Assembly: GCA_012934845.2 (NCBI GenBank)
Contig: WNNJ02000433.1
Location: 62,001-126,000, forward strand
Length of the DNA stretch: 64,000 nucleotides
Reading direction: 5' to 3'
DNA from: Pomphorhynchus laevis
Lineage: Eukaryota; Acanthocephala; Palaeacanthocephala; Echinorhynchida; Pomphorhynchidae
The notes beneath the pieces are model-generated. The model was not told the DNA's origin. It was given only the letters and a program-made list of their open reading frames with translations, and ran no database searches. Positions 13,201 to 23,099 of this stretch are shown piece after piece. How positions within the stretch are numbered: position 1 is the stretch's first letter; every line of letters starts with the position of its first letter. Made by a program: the position numbers and the translations under genes.

Positions 13201-16200
13201 TTGAGCTATTTTGTACGATATTTGTTTGTAATGGTTCGAGAATGACCATCACGACGTCACATTAAACCTAAGATAACAAAATCTATTAATAGCCTCTTTT
13301 TTGAACCATTATAAAGGAGTACATCTGATATGGCAAGTCTACCACCCTTTCCAAATTTGATAAAATTTGTTCTTGACATATTGACTACTAAATTGTTAAA
13401 ATAACTTTTTTTGCTGTAGCAAGTTGACTCGATCATATGAGAAAATTACTAGGCCATTCGTGTACAAGATAAATTTAACGTTCATTTCCTCTATTATAGC
13501 CGGTAAATCTGAGACTAAAAGACTAAAATGCAGAGGGGTTATTAGGTCATCAGGATTTATTGTATTATTAAATATAAAATAAAATAAATAAAATAAATTC
13601 CAAATTTGTTATATTGAAGAAGAAATTAAAATTCTATTTTAATTCTATTCTATTTTAAGAAATCTATTTTTAATAATATTTAGATGATTTATATATTTCA
13701 CAAATGTTTTGTACTTAAGCTTAAAATATTATGTTAAATTATGTGATGAGTAAAAAAATAATCATTTAAAATTATTTTAATGATTTTGAAGAAAGCCAAT
13801 ATCATTACATATTGTTGCAATTCTTAAAATTTCATTATTTAATGTATTATATTTTATATTATATGGTATGCATGAATGCTCATGCAAAAATATGCTTCTT
13901 GTAAATTTAAATATGTCATCTTTACGATATAAATTAATAGTAGTTTTAGTTAATGTTAATTTAATGTTCATATCTAGATATACACCTTCTTTATCATTAA
14001 TATTGGTTTTGTTAAGAATAAGGCTTTCTGGATAAATGTGCTCACTAATTGAATAAAAATTATTAGAATTAAATACACATATATCATCAATGTATCGAAA
14101 CATATATTTCATATATTTATATTGTTTAGATTTAGTTTTTACACAGTTATGAACAAATTCATATTCTATGAAGCTAAAAAACAGCTTAAATAGACTTGTG
14201 TTATCAAATATTATAACATATTTAATATGTTATAATTATTTAAATAAATATTACATATTTATTATATGCATATTTATTATATTTATAATGACATATTATT
14301 TATTAAATATTTTTATATTTTTTGTTTTATATTTTATTACGCCATACTAAATTGTAGCACGGCATCAAATTATAAACACGTCATTAAATTTATTTATTCA
14401 GGAAAATTTCAATAAATTTAAAATAATAATTTAAAGGATCATAAATTGAATAATTTACGATCGTTTAAAAGTATTACTGTAAAAGGGAGCCATTTTTTGA
14501 AGAAAGCCAACATCATCACAAATAGACCAAATTCCATACTTATAATCATTCCAAGTCTGAAGTACGCCAATATCGTTACAAATTGTTTGATGTGGTATGC
14601 ATGAATGCTCAAGCAAAAATGTTTCTTGTAAATTTAAATATGTCATATTTCGATAGAAATTAAAAATAGTTAATTATTTTCATTATTAGTGGATTTTAAT
14701 AATTTTATTCACGTATGTCATTTTAGAATATACTAATGCAAGTTTTCCACAAACAGATTGAAATAAACTAGAAACCAGAACAAACTAAAAATTAGACAAA
14801 TCAGATCAGATTAAATTATTAAATTAATAAAAATTGAAAGATGAAAAATAAAAAGATGTAAAATAACTGAATAAAACTTTTTAGAGTTAATTTTACTTTT
14901 AAAGTAATGGGGTTTAAAATTTATTTTTAAAAATATGTAGATGATTTATATATTTCACAAATATTTTGTACCCAAGTTTAAAATATGTATCTATTAAATT
15001 ATTTAAATAATTTTGAAGAAATTCAATACATATTATGATAATTTGTCAAATTTCATTACTTAATGCATTATGAATGCTCGTACAAATATGTTTCGTGTAA
15101 ATTTAAATAATTTTAATCTTTGGATAATTAATTATTTTAATAAATTTTAATTTTATTTTAATTAATAATGTAAATTATTTTGATTGTTAGTGGATTTTTA
15201 TAATTTTAGTCACTTAAAAATATACTATTAAATGAAAATGTATGTTTAAACTTTAAATTTGTTATATTTATATTATTCTATGATTATTTTTTATTTAATT
15301 ATTATTTATTGATTTATCTAATAATTGAAATAGTTAACTGATAAATAGTTCTTATTCATAGAAGTTAAATTTTACCTGTTCTTTAAAAATCAACCAGCAA
15401 ACATTAAGTGACTTATTTTGTTTACCGAGTTTAAATTTTTAGAATTTCATAAAAATACCAAAAGGTGATTATGTTATTCTGCTTCAATTAGTCCATGAAA
15501 AACTTGACATCCTCGATCAGTTCAAGGATTTTAGCATCAATGTTCTCTTCAAATTAAGCAATGGTGGTGTACCTGCTCCTGATATTTATAGATCGGCTCG
15601 CAGTGCAATTATATCAAAGCATAAATCGAGCAAATTCCGACTAAAATACGGTAAGACGGAAGCCTTGTATCTAGGACGAGTTGCTGAAGAAAAGTAAGTT
15701 TTTTAATAAGATGTTTATAAAATTATATTTTATATATTAGGTACCCAAAGGGTATGACTGTTGGCGGGTGCATTCGTGGAAACTTATTGATTTCAGCAAC
15801 TGAATGTACACATAAACAGGTACCTTTTTAATATTTTGGAATATTTTATTTCCGTTTTTATTTAACTCAAATAAATTTAATGATATTTTTAATTTTATTA
15901 AAAAATTAGAATTTCTACAGCTTCATATTAAACGCACACATATTTTTATATTCGTGCGTTCAATATAATAATATATAATCCGGCATAATCCGGATTATAT
16001 ATAAATCTGGCAGAATCTGCTAGTTTTTATTCTTTTAAACGCACGTTTATATATCTGTACTCCATTGTGGGTCCCGGCATCAATGTAATTAAGATGATCA
16101 ACACTATATATGAGCGCCTTCAAGTTCGATCGCATAAAAGATTGGTTTAAACGATCTAGATTAGATTGGTTATGAACGATTCTCAATAGTGACAATATTT

Positions 16201-19200
16201 CAATAAAAGCAGTGAATACTTAATATTTATAATACTTAGTTACAATATTCCAGTAATCCTTGAATAATATAGGATATTAATCAAATTAATCATTATCGAA
16301 GGATCGATTCTTATGTCTGAATATGTCTCAATCCAATTTTAGAAACGAATAATTCGACCAATTATTTCGATGTTTGAAAAATCTGTTTAAATTGCAATTG
16401 TTCGAGAGAACAATTGTAGTTTTCTAATATGAAAATCGCCGAATGTTTACTTGATATGATGTAACTGAATAATGTATCATTTAGATCAGACCATGTTCTA
16501 GTTATTGGTGAAAATTTCATGCATCATTGACTTTAGTTGATCTTTTATCTTAAACATGTTAATCCTGTTACGTAAAGATTTAGTTCCGCAATATTTGGAT
16601 GACCTTAACAAATGTGAACGGAGGCTCGACAATTTATGTGCTTTAGTGCAGCTGATTCCCTATGACATACAAGAGAAGGCACGCTAAGTTTTCGATTAAC
16701 ACTGTCGTGTTAATTCTCGACTTAAGACCATGTTTAGTTATTCCCGACTCAACAAGTGGTAGTTTATGAAATATTTTGTTCATCTTGCAAGAAGACTTAC
16801 ACAAGACAAACTGCCAAATCTCTTCGTGAAAGATTGCTAGAACATGCCACATTCATAGAGATCTGAAAAACGTAATGTGTGCTGTAGAACAGCATGTCCA
16901 AGAAACAGCGCATCTATTGAATCTAGATGAAAAATAAAAATACAAGATTATTTCTAGTGGCATTAGCTATAAAGATAGGTATAGCTACTAATTTAAGCGG
17001 AAGGCAATCCAGTGGATGGCATTGGGCCAAGTTGAATCACAATTTTATTTCAACCTCTATTTACTAGATAACATTAAGTACTGGATAGCGTTGAGCCCAA
17101 TTAAATCACAATTTTATTTCAACCTAACTGGAGAGCATAAGAATTTTAATTAAGAATTTTATTCAATTATTAATTGTAATTTTAATACTTTCTTCTTTTT
17201 GTTGTATATTGTGTATAAGTTTAGTATACACATATATTTAGTTATTTAGTTATGTTAGTTTAATACTCATATATTTAGTTATATTTAGTTATGTAGATAT
17301 TGTTATTGTATATTGTGGATATATTTCGTTTGTTACCTTTACTTAACTGACGTGGTGTACGTTAATGCACAATTTTCGCTACATGCATACGATATCAGGA
17401 ATTGCGGCGCCTCATAATTAAAGTAAACGGAACATGGGAAGCGTCAGTATATAAAGCCGCTATCACAAATTTGATGTTCGGCCTGACGATGGTAACATTT
17501 AGTTACCGAAAATTTTTTGTTAGACCTTGATTGAATAATGAAGTTTACGTCTAAAATCATTATAATCATTATAAAAATCATTATAAATTATTATAATTCA
17601 ATATTAATATTCTTTTAATATTAAAGCCTTCTGTTTCATTCTATTTCATTTAAATATTTTTGTTTATTGTAGACGATCGTGTCATTGAAGTATGTTGTTA
17701 CAGATAAATCAAAAAAATCATGTGAAACTACACCAATCACTCAAACCAGTTCTAATACTGTTGATCAGTATCAAACAGCTTTGCGCGATTTCAAAGTGCA
17801 GTGGATTACAAAGCAAGTAGTTTGAAAATATTAATTTATTTTTTACTTTAAAAAAGAAAGTATAATTAATATAACATAATTTTAATTTAATTTTAATTAT
17901 TATTAAATATTTAAATTCCAATATAATTTAAATATAAAAAGCGAACTTTATTGTAATTTAATTTGTAATTTAATTCAACCGCATTTTATTCTCATTAATT
18001 AAACTTCAACTTTTTTATTTTTTTAACTTAATTATTTTTTTTGTAAATATTAAAATTATTAATGCAATATTTTTATATTAATTTATAATTTATATTAACT
18101 AATAAGCAATCGTTCATTGAAATGTTGATCGTTTCTTTGCGAATTTAACTACTGACGTTTTAAGCGTTATCGAAGCCGACTGTCCAAGACATTTATTTAC
18201 TGACATGATATAAATTTTCTAATTATATAGATATTGCCTATTGCAAGAAATCCGTATTTTTATCACGTGTTTGCAATGTCGACACGATTATGTCAATATT
18301 TTCTATCAATTTATCTTTTATTATACAGTGAAATTTTTTCTTTTTGCAATTTTGATAATTAAATTTTAACATACCAATAGAGATTTAATTACCAAATATA
18401 CAACTACCTTCTATTTGAAATTAGAAAGTAGACTTTCAAACAGACTTTTTAGAAAAGTATATTTTTGTTTAAGAAATGACTCTTTCAAGCAAGTATGACT
18501 AACTGATATTACATACTGCTATGGCATACATTTGGTATGCCTAATATTCATGATTTGGTTAATTTCTTATGATTTAGTCATGAGTCATACAGTGTACATG
18601 ACTCATGTACATGTTATATTGAAGTGCAATCACAATCTAAAAGCTAAAAGTATTTAGGTTAACGGATGAAACTGTAATAAGTAATATCCTGACTGAATCA
18701 GAAGACCATCTTCCTGCACATTTAAGTAATCTCGAAAGACTGTGTAAATTGAAGGATCCAGATATTAATACTATTAGTGTCGCTTTCGAAAAAGTTAAAT
18801 GCCTGATAGATCAAAATCGATTAGCAAAAAATTTGGTTTCTAAAACTTGTACCGATAAAGGGTGCGCATTTATTTTTCATTAAAATAATTATCAATTATT
18901 TTTTAAGAGATGCAGGAAAGATAAAATCTACTTTGCTCGAAGCTTTGTGCTTTATGGGAAAAAGCTTAATAAGCAAAAGACCTGAGAACTGGGAAACATT
19001 AATTGACGATCTTTACAGAGATACAATATCATGGACTGAGTTCGATGACAACAAGGTAACTTTTCAATTTTTTAACCCAATAAATGGTTGTTTATACAAA
19101 CATACGTTGATTCCGATCAAGAAATAATTTTCATCTTGGATAGATCGGTCAAAATAAAACTAGCATTTTCAATTTATTAACTAATTTTTATAAAATAAAA

Positions 19201-20408
19201 ATAAAATTTAAACAAACTCAAACGATAAATCCTCAAAACTCCAAAGATATTATCAAAACGATTATTCATTAATTTATAAAAGTAATTTTTAAGAATAAAA
19301 TCATTACATATTCCACAAATTCAAAAAAAAAACCTTTATTGTATTATATTTAATAAATTTCGAGTAACCAAATTAATACGTTAATTAGTACGGTATATAG
19401 ATAATTGTCTTCTATTAATAATTGTTATTTTAACGAGAATTGTAGGATTTTGATTGTTAGGATTTAAGACTGTTGTTTGTCGTTGGATGAAATATATTTG
19501 TATTAAATTTGATTAAAAGTGAAATCAATAATATAATATAATTTATTTATAAACACGAATTAAACTAATATCTAAAAATGGTTTTCAATATATTATAAAT
19601 TATAATTTATAATTTTTTATAAATGGTTTTCAATGTGGTCCGTAAACGGCTTATTTGCAGCTTAATCACTATTTTGAAAGCCAATCGTATGTGCTCTTCT
19701 AACCCTTATTTATATTAAAATGCATATAGAGCAAATAACAAATAGCCGCTTTCCTAATGGGCTATTGGAAAGTATTATTTTATTTAGTTTAAAAATTGAG
19801 CCGTTGGAGATAAAAATAGATATGTTTTGCATACCCTTTTTTAAAAACAATTTCAATTGTGTTACAGGTCAGAATACTAAAATTTAACCAGAAATTCGTT
19901 GTTTTTGTAAATTTAATAATAACTACTTTTAACTAATTACTAAAATTATAACAGAAATTTTTATATTTAATGCAAAGTTACCAAAACTGCATATAATTTT
20001 AAATTCACTAAAGATTCCTTGTTTTGATTGCAATGAAATCAAAACATTTGACAGAGAGTAAGCTTATATTATATGAGTATAACATGTTCTAATTCGAGTT
20101 GTCTTTTATTGTTTAGGTCAGTTGCTGGACATTTGAGTACTTTATCGCTAAAGGAATGGTTGGAAAAGCTTTGAGTATGATATTTGCAGAGAAAAGTAAT
20201 CTACAGGAAAGCCGAGCTACGGAAGTAATTTAATTTAAACAAATTTTTTAAATTTTATAATTAGAAATTGAATTAATGTCTGTCTTAAATGTTATGGATA
20301 TCTTAAAGTAATGTAATGGATATCTTTTAATTGTGTGTATTGCTATAGATTGCGAATAAACCATCGATTAACATTGAAAAAACACAAAATGTCTCAGTCA
20401 TTTATTAG
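596..20408 (+). CDS. TPP2: Tripeptidyl-peptidase II, C-terminal half (nine exons, 5' end outside window)
   Basis: TPP2 is a giant cytosolic subtilisin-type peptidase that removes tripeptides from the N-terminus of peptides released by the proteasome. Exons I can phase: 596-1267, 1876-2010, 15443-15693, 15741-15819, 17673-17812, 18658-18861, 18908-19055, 20117-20224 and probably 20349-20408. Their joined translation follows the animal TPP2 C-terminal half in order: the FCIARWWA-like block (here CIGKFWNS), the GSGDA block, KGDYVILLQ, the PKG...GCI block, [29 protein letters not shown] and WTEFDDNK. Gaps between these blocks are close in length to the human protein as I remember it. The catalytic subtilisin domain lies upstream of the window. 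Introns range from 46 bp to 13.4 kb. The match is from memory of the family, not a search; the first eight exons are strong and the last is less certain. Confidence 0.9.
1381..1512. repeat. Short foldback element with perfect 23-bp inverted ends
   Basis: The left arm begins TGGCGAAGCATCCCGAGAGT and is the exact reverse complement of the right arm at about 1490-1512. The arms enclose about 86 bp with no coding potential. It lies inside the first visible TPP2 intron. It looks like a small non-autonomous DNA transposon (MITE) or snap-back repeat; no clear target duplication was found. Confidence 0.75.
1615..1830 (+). pseudogene. Fragment of RT/restriction-like-endonuclease element (zinc-knuckle region)
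   Basis: The frame through 1633-1815 reads [18 protein letters not shown] then SIRHDSVRD and VSVELMFHP. This is the C-x-C ... H-x3-C knuckle followed by the RH(D/N)S/I block that precedes the endonuclease in the family whose intact copy lies at 47319-49874 (CECGKSNEVAHILSC, RHNSIK). It is a short decayed piece within a TPP2 intron. Confidence 0.7.
1876..2010 (+). CDS. TPP2: TPP2 exon (45 codons)
   Basis: Flanked by TTTCGAATTTAG and GTATGTG. It is exactly 45 codons in phase 0 and encodes a segment ending [20 protein letters not shown], which matches the human [20 protein letters not shown] region. The next family block, KGDY, begins five codons into the exon at 15443, so no other coding exon is needed between 2010 and 15443. 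Confidence 0.88.
3235..3720 (+). repeat. Naiad-like terminal repeat copies
   Basis: One partial and one longer copy of a dispersed AT-rich repeat. The second starts with CCGAAACCTGATAAAATAG and CTCCTGCTGATC, then passes through the shared ATTTTAAATTTCAATTTT, ATACAAAGACATAGTTATC and TTCTTGATACGACATT blocks. Other copies lie at 28.7, 35.3, 51.3, 52.0-53.2 and 61.2 kb (+) and 10.6-11.4, 31.4, 46.3 and 50.5 kb (-). At 35.3 kb it directly follows a Penelope-like RT frame, so it is the element's 3'/terminal region. Confidence 0.7.
4915..5115 (-). mobile_element. tRNA-derived SINE, partial unit (inverted)
   Basis: The reverse complement of this stretch matches the SINE unit at 5170-5690: AATACATGTGAGGGTAATGT, the GTCTCGGTCAGCAG/CTGACGAGACCC region and the CAGATAATAAGGGTCGAAG block. 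It stands head-to-head with the direct units that follow. Confidence 0.7.
5170..5690 (+). mobile_element. tRNA-derived SINE, about 1.3 tandem units
   Basis: AGGATAATGTC at 5186 recurs as AGGATAATATC at 5581, giving a unit of 395 bp. Inside are tRNA-like Pol III promoter boxes: an A box CAGTCGAGTGG at 5391-5401 and a B box GAGTTCGTATCC at 5433-5444, spaced as in a tRNA. Downstream are GTGTC-GAAA (5480-5488) and CTGATGA-GACCC (5515-5526), and a strong hairpin between GTCTGGG and CCCAGGC. The cluster is inserted into the decayed reverse transcriptase around it. Other copies lie at 24.1 and 40.2-40.8 kb. Confidence 0.75.
7024..7329 (-). other. Open frame of 101 codons, Cys/Ser-rich, unidentified
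   Basis: I do not recognise the product. Its second half is shared with an inverted copy at 7485-7610, so at least that part is repeat DNA. It lies upstream, in the same direction, of the decayed reverse transcriptase at 4.1-6.7 kb and could be the remains of that element's 5' region. Confidence 0.3.
7060..7610. repeat. Inverted duplication, arms 7060-7195 and 7485-7610
   Basis: GATATCGTTTGCTGGTTGAG in the left arm is matched by CTCAACCAGCAAACGATATC in the right arm, and flanking sequence pairs for roughly 125-135 bp with a few differences. The arms enclose about 290 bp. Confidence 0.75.
8507..8818 (-). CDS. H4: Histone H4, divergent, nested in a TPP2 intron
   Basis: Complete 103-codon intronless frame, the usual H4 length, with the N-terminal tail [20 protein letters not shown] and the C-terminus [10 protein letters not shown]. 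It packs DNA as part of the nucleosome octamer. Against the near-invariant animal H4 I count 11 substitutions in 102 residues: S1A, R19K, V21I, G48C, I50V, E52D, G56S, L58M, V60S, A76G and A89S. K5, K8, K12, K16 and K20 are kept. The frame is intact and changes are mostly conservative, which argues for a functional variant gene over a decaying copy, but no expression evidence is visible. I see no histone 3' stem-loop after the stop. No other histone genes adjoin it. Confidence 0.93.
   Translation of the reverse strand: MAGRGKGGKGLGKGGAKRHKKILRDNIQGITKPAIRRLARRGGVKRISCLVYDETRSVMKSFLENVIRDAVTYTEHGKRKTVTAMDVVYSLKRQGRTLYGFGG
9445..9890 (+). repeat. Nested minisatellite (about 140-bp unit with 35-bp sub-repeats)
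   Basis: TTCTAATTGACAGTTTCTGC recurs three times (about 9450, 9582 and 9723). Within each, ACACGATTTGATTCTCTCCG occurs twice about 35 bp apart, six in all, joined by CCGGTCATCCGGTCATTTT. The last unit is interrupted by unrelated sequence at about 9778-9815. Confidence 0.85.
10430..11400 (-). repeat. Cluster of Naiad-like terminal repeats (three to four)
   Basis: Successive copies, read on the minus strand, share TTATTAGTCAATTCATAAAA, TAAATTTTAACTTGATAT-like and TTATATAA-rich blocks and begin near 10690, 10990, about 11100 and 11400. Those at 10690 and 11400 keep remnants of the CCTGATAACA...TCCTGATGACC motif. Confidence 0.6.
11394..11639 (+). other. Open frame of 81 codons, unidentified
   Basis: Its start overlaps a terminal-repeat edge. 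The part after 11470 ([15 protein letters not shown]...) is preceded by TTATTATAG and followed by GTAAC, so it looks exon-like. It does not fit TPP2, whose flanking exons are already contiguous without it. No family recognised. Confidence 0.25.
12090..12570 (+). pseudogene. Ty3/gypsy-type integrase fossil
   Basis: A fossil of an LTR-retrotransposon pol gene. The translation carries the [10 protein letters not shown]...W...LGV...[10 protein letters not shown] pattern found just before and at the start of the integrase core in Ty3/gypsy-like elements, and the flank continues with further recognisable integrase-like residues. It is broken and isolated; I see no LTRs or other pol domains beside it. 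Old, judging by its state. Confidence 0.7.
12600..13770. other. No gene recognised
   Basis: AT-rich intronic DNA of TPP2. It includes a small palindrome around 12715-12770 (ATATATTTCATGTCATAT repeated) and a possible terminal-repeat edge near 13540 (AGGTCATCAGGA). Confidence 0.4.
13777..15130 (-). pseudogene. Naiad-like Penelope element, three RT 3'-part fragments
   Basis: Fragments at 13777-14170, 14455-14650 and about 14930-15130 carry parts of the same C-terminal RT region: [13 protein letters not shown] (catalytic DD block), [20 protein letters not shown] and [18 protein letters not shown]. They are partial copies of the frame seen at 34694-35281 and lie in the 13.4-kb TPP2 intron. Confidence 0.75.
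15443..15819 (+). CDS. TPP2: TPP2 exons 15443-15693 and 15741-15819
   Basis: The first exon starts after TTAAATTTTTAG and reads [20 protein letters not shown], the counterpart of human LKLEKGDYTIRLQIRHE. It ends in phase 2 at a consensus GTAAGT donor. A 47-bp intron (15694-15740) follows. The second exon restores the frame (AA+G) and reads [20 protein letters not shown], matching human IPKGAGPGCYLAGSLTLSKT. It ends in phase 0 at GTACCT. Such short introns are typical of compact invertebrate genes and contrast with the 13.4-kb intron just before. Confidence 0.9.
15820..17672 (+). other. TPP2: TPP2 intron
   Basis: No coding segment recognised. At about 17007-17130 a stretch containing TCACAATTTTATTTCAACCT is duplicated in direct orientation about 75 bp apart. 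15950-16000 has a short hairpin (CACGAATATAAAAATATGTGTG-type palindrome). Confidence 0.5.
17673..17812 (+). CDS. TPP2: TPP2 exon ending at a GC donor
   Basis: Starts after TGTTTATTGTAG and carries a low-complexity linker (DKSKKS..., Thr/Ser/Gln-rich) followed by [15 protein letters not shown], equal to human FTEALRDLKIQWMTK. The only downstream GT (17817) leaves phase 0, which would put a stop early in the next exon. A GC donor at 17813 (AAA|GCAAGT) leaves phase 2, and with the G at 18658 gives Lys followed directly by LTDETV, exactly where human has KLDSSD. The linker is shorter than in vertebrates. Confidence 0.83.
18658..19055 (+). CDS. TPP2: TPP2 exons 18658-18861 and 18908-19055
   Basis: The first exon encodes [20 protein letters not shown] and ends with [19 protein letters not shown], parallel to human LDSSDIYNELKETYPNYLPL and HIDQTALAVYIAMKTD. 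A 46-bp intron with a GTGCGC donor follows (18862-18907). The second exon reads [19 protein letters not shown] and WTEFDDNK, matching human DKQKSTLVDALCRKG and WTDLFDNK, and ends in phase 0 at GTAACT. The long acidic insert found in vertebrate TPP2 between these two blocks is nearly absent here. Confidence 0.9.
20117..20408 (+). CDS. TPP2: TPP2 exons 20117-20224 and probable terminal exon 20349-20408
   Basis: The first exon (36 codons, phase 0 both ends) reads [20 protein letters not shown], matching human VLTFAYKHALVNKMYGRGLK. The proposed last exon begins after TATTGCTATAG, adds 19 residues ([19 protein letters not shown]) and stops at TAG 20406-20408. Vertebrate TPP2 has about 33 residues here with no strong conservation, so the terminal exon rests on splice phase and the stop, not on similarity. 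I see no clear AATAAA close by. Confidence 0.7.
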
Positions 20409-22380
20409 AGAGTAATTTATTATCGCCGCTTTACGACTCAAGACGTTTAAACATATAAACCGAAAAAAAGAAAAAATTAAAGATTGTCAAATCTTAATTG
20501 TCTTTACATACAATTGAAGGAGTAGATGCATTTAAAAACGTGTAGAAGCTCGTTACATTTCTTAGTTTTTTAGAACTTGCAAATACAATACTTAGTCCTT
20601 TCGTGAAATTTCAAATTTTTGGAGCAAACATACCAGTGTACGCAAGCTCGTATAGAAGGCATCGACCCTTGACATTAGGCTTTTTCCATTTTGATTGGAA
20701 GCACAACGATTAATGGGAGAAATTTTATCAGTACATCAAGAACTAAATGCATTGGTAATTTGAAGCCTAAGACGATATTGTAGATCAATGGGCGGAGAAG
20801 CCGCATTAAGTAGGAAGACACTGATTGAATATTTTATTTTTTGATCGAGATTTTATTTCTTGATAAAATTACGAAATTTTGCAAGGAAAGGTCTTGACAG
20901 ATTGTGTGAATTCTGTAAGTATGGACTCAAATATAATCAAAAAGTAACAGCGTGCACTTGTCAAGACAACTCGGTTTGCTGATTTCAGAATGGTGACGAA
21001 AATCCGCTGCATTTTTAAATTTGACAACGTTAGTCTTCTTAATGTTGATATCAAGTAAACTTAAAGTACTATAAAAATCTAAGGAGTTACAAATCATAAG
21101 TTGTCTTGTGCACTAAAAACATCAACTGAATGAAATAGGCTTCGAGATTACTGATAAATAGTATGCAAAGGGTATCACTCTGTAAAACATCGACAGCCTA
21201 CTTAATGCATTTAATGACCCAAGAAGGGGTTAGCCGGCTTGATGAGCCTGATGATTTCCAAGATTGAGTACGCTCTTGTTATTTACTGAAAAAAATTTTA
21301 TAAGAGACAAAATATCTATTCTAAAAGGGAAGAAACGATTTATGAAGGTAGTATTCAAATAATTCAAACATCAGATAATGCAATCCTTCATATTAAATAA
21401 TAAAAATTACCAAGGATTGTATTTGGAAGAGAAAGATTGTGCCTGAGAGGATAAGGGTACTCAAGATGACGATGCTGAACAAATACGCTTCAGCTTAGTC
21501 CACGAAGTGGTTACACTTCGAAATATGGCAATAAACAGGGTCTAACATTTCGGGAGTGTATATATATTCATTATCGGATGAGGTTGAATTTAGATGCTTC
21601 AGATTGAATTTAGTATGTACATGGAAAACCTTTTTTTTTGATTAAGAAACGCGACAAAGGATAAGCTCAATTGCGTTCTTACTGCTAGTATATTACTACT
21701 AGATATCACCGCTAAGATTCAACCATATCAGACTTATTATAAATGCGGATGAATTAATTATTATTTTTAATATGTGCGGGCGTTTTAAAGCTTATTTGTA
21801 CTAGCGATTCAGTCTGGGCCTGATTTAAGTCACGAATTCTGCGTACTAGTCAATATAATAATGCTAGCCCGAAATCCCTAATTATTGAGGCATTTGCTTC
21901 TTCATTGAGGTTTGTTTCTTTTAAGATAAGTAGTATCTTATCGACTTATAAATCTGCTTTTAAACTAATGCAGAAAGTCGAAACCGAGCTACTTTAACCC
22001 AGGAAGGGGTTAGCCAGCTTGGTGAGCCTGATGAACTCCACGATTAATACTTGCTGACGTTGGCTGAAGATTTTTTAATTTAAGTGATTAAATTGAATCC
22101 ACTGTTGATTGAAGTAAATATATTTTCGACCAAGCATGATAGTGCAGAGAACCTATTTATTTAGAATATTTTCATTTAATATTCGATGTAGGCATATCTT
22201 GACCAAAGTCGGACATGACTGTGATTCGCAAGCGATTAAATAGTTCTGTTCAGTCGTTTTCACTTTGTTGTCAGCAAGTTCGTTAATAGTTATATTAATA
22301 TTGCTTATTAATATTTCTATTATATATTAATATATATGACATATATAATATATTATAATTAATATAATTTTTTACTAGAT
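20409..22380. other. Intergenic; one 55-bp direct repeat
   Basis: No gene recognised. AGAAGGGGTTAGCCGGCTTG at about 21217-21270 recurs with few changes at about 21997-22049, including a small AACCC/GGGTT hairpin and GAGCCTGATGA. Confidence 0.5.
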
Positions 22381-22385
22381 TTTAT

Positions 22386-22800
22386 TATATCATAAGTTGG
22401 CTCTTTCTCTGAGAAAAATAAGAAAATAGTATTGTTTTTTAATTTCCGCCCATGCTATTGGCCTCTTCAGAACACTCTTCAGAAAAACAGAGTGCTTTTG
22501 ATAACTTTTGATCAATTCAATAAAATCATCAATTTAATCTAAATTATAATTTTAATAAAATAAAGATCGATTTAATCTAAATTAAAATCAACTTAATCTA
22601 AACGATTATTTATAAATAGTATCAGAAATCATTAGTTGGCTCTTTATCCGAGAAAAACATTTTTAAATCCGAGAAAATAGTATTACTTTTGAATTTTCGT
22701 CAATGCCATTGGACCTCTTCAGAAAACACAAGTGTTTTCAAAAATAAAAATTCAAAAATAATACTATTTTTCTTATTTTTCTCGGATAAAGAGATATCTT
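22386..22800. repeat. Foldback (MITE-like) repeat, two copies
   Basis: 22636-22690 (CTCTTTATCCGAGAAAAA..., AATAGTATTACTTTTGAATT) is matched in reverse complement by 22740-22797 (AATTCAAAAATAATACTATT..., TTTTTCTCGGATAAAGAG). A second, one-armed or diverged copy lies at 22393-22500 (TTGGCTCTTTCTCTGAGAAA...). The middle holds a CTCTTCAGAA/GTGCTTTTGA segment. Confidence 0.75.
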
Positions 22801-22869
22801 TGAACACAATTTTAAAAGATTTTGAAATGTGTTACATTTCAAATAATTGAATCGGAATGAGACATGCTG

Positions 22870-23098
22870 GTTTGAAATATTTGTGAATGGTTTTAGGCCA
22901 AACCCAGCCAAAAAAACGTTAAAAACGTTTAAGATTTTGTTATCAAAATTAAAAAAAAAATTGTTTTCTAATAAACATACAATTTATCCTGACCATGTCC
23001 ACAATTGGTGGAAGAAATATTGATAACAAAATCTTAAACGTTTTTAACGTTTTTTGGCTGGGTTTGGCCCTAAAACCATTCACAAATATTTCAAATAA
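22870..23098. repeat. Palindrome of two Penelope-like 3' ends
   Basis: The left arm, 22872-22947, is almost exactly the reverse complement of 23020-23095; arms of about 75 bp include AAACCCAGCCAAAAAAACGT. The right arm plus the spacer (TTATCCTGACCATGTCCACA) is the same sequence that ends the Penelope-like copy at 39715-39810. So the palindrome is two 3' termini joined tail to tail. Confidence 0.8.
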
Positions 23099-23099
23099 T

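Larger units (their letters stand above)
2011..15442 (+). other. TPP2: 13.4-kb TPP2 intron hosting a histone gene and nested repeats
   Basis: Donor GTATGT at 2011 and acceptor AG at 15441-15442 are joined by exact codon continuity (GSGDALSK then [10 protein letters not shown]). Within it I see the antisense H4 gene, SINEs, a decayed reverse transcriptase, a minisatellite, a gypsy integrase fossil and Penelope-like pieces. Bases 2030-3180, 7620-8500, 8820-9430, 9890-10430 and 11640-12090 are AT-rich with nothing I can name. Confidence 0.8.
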
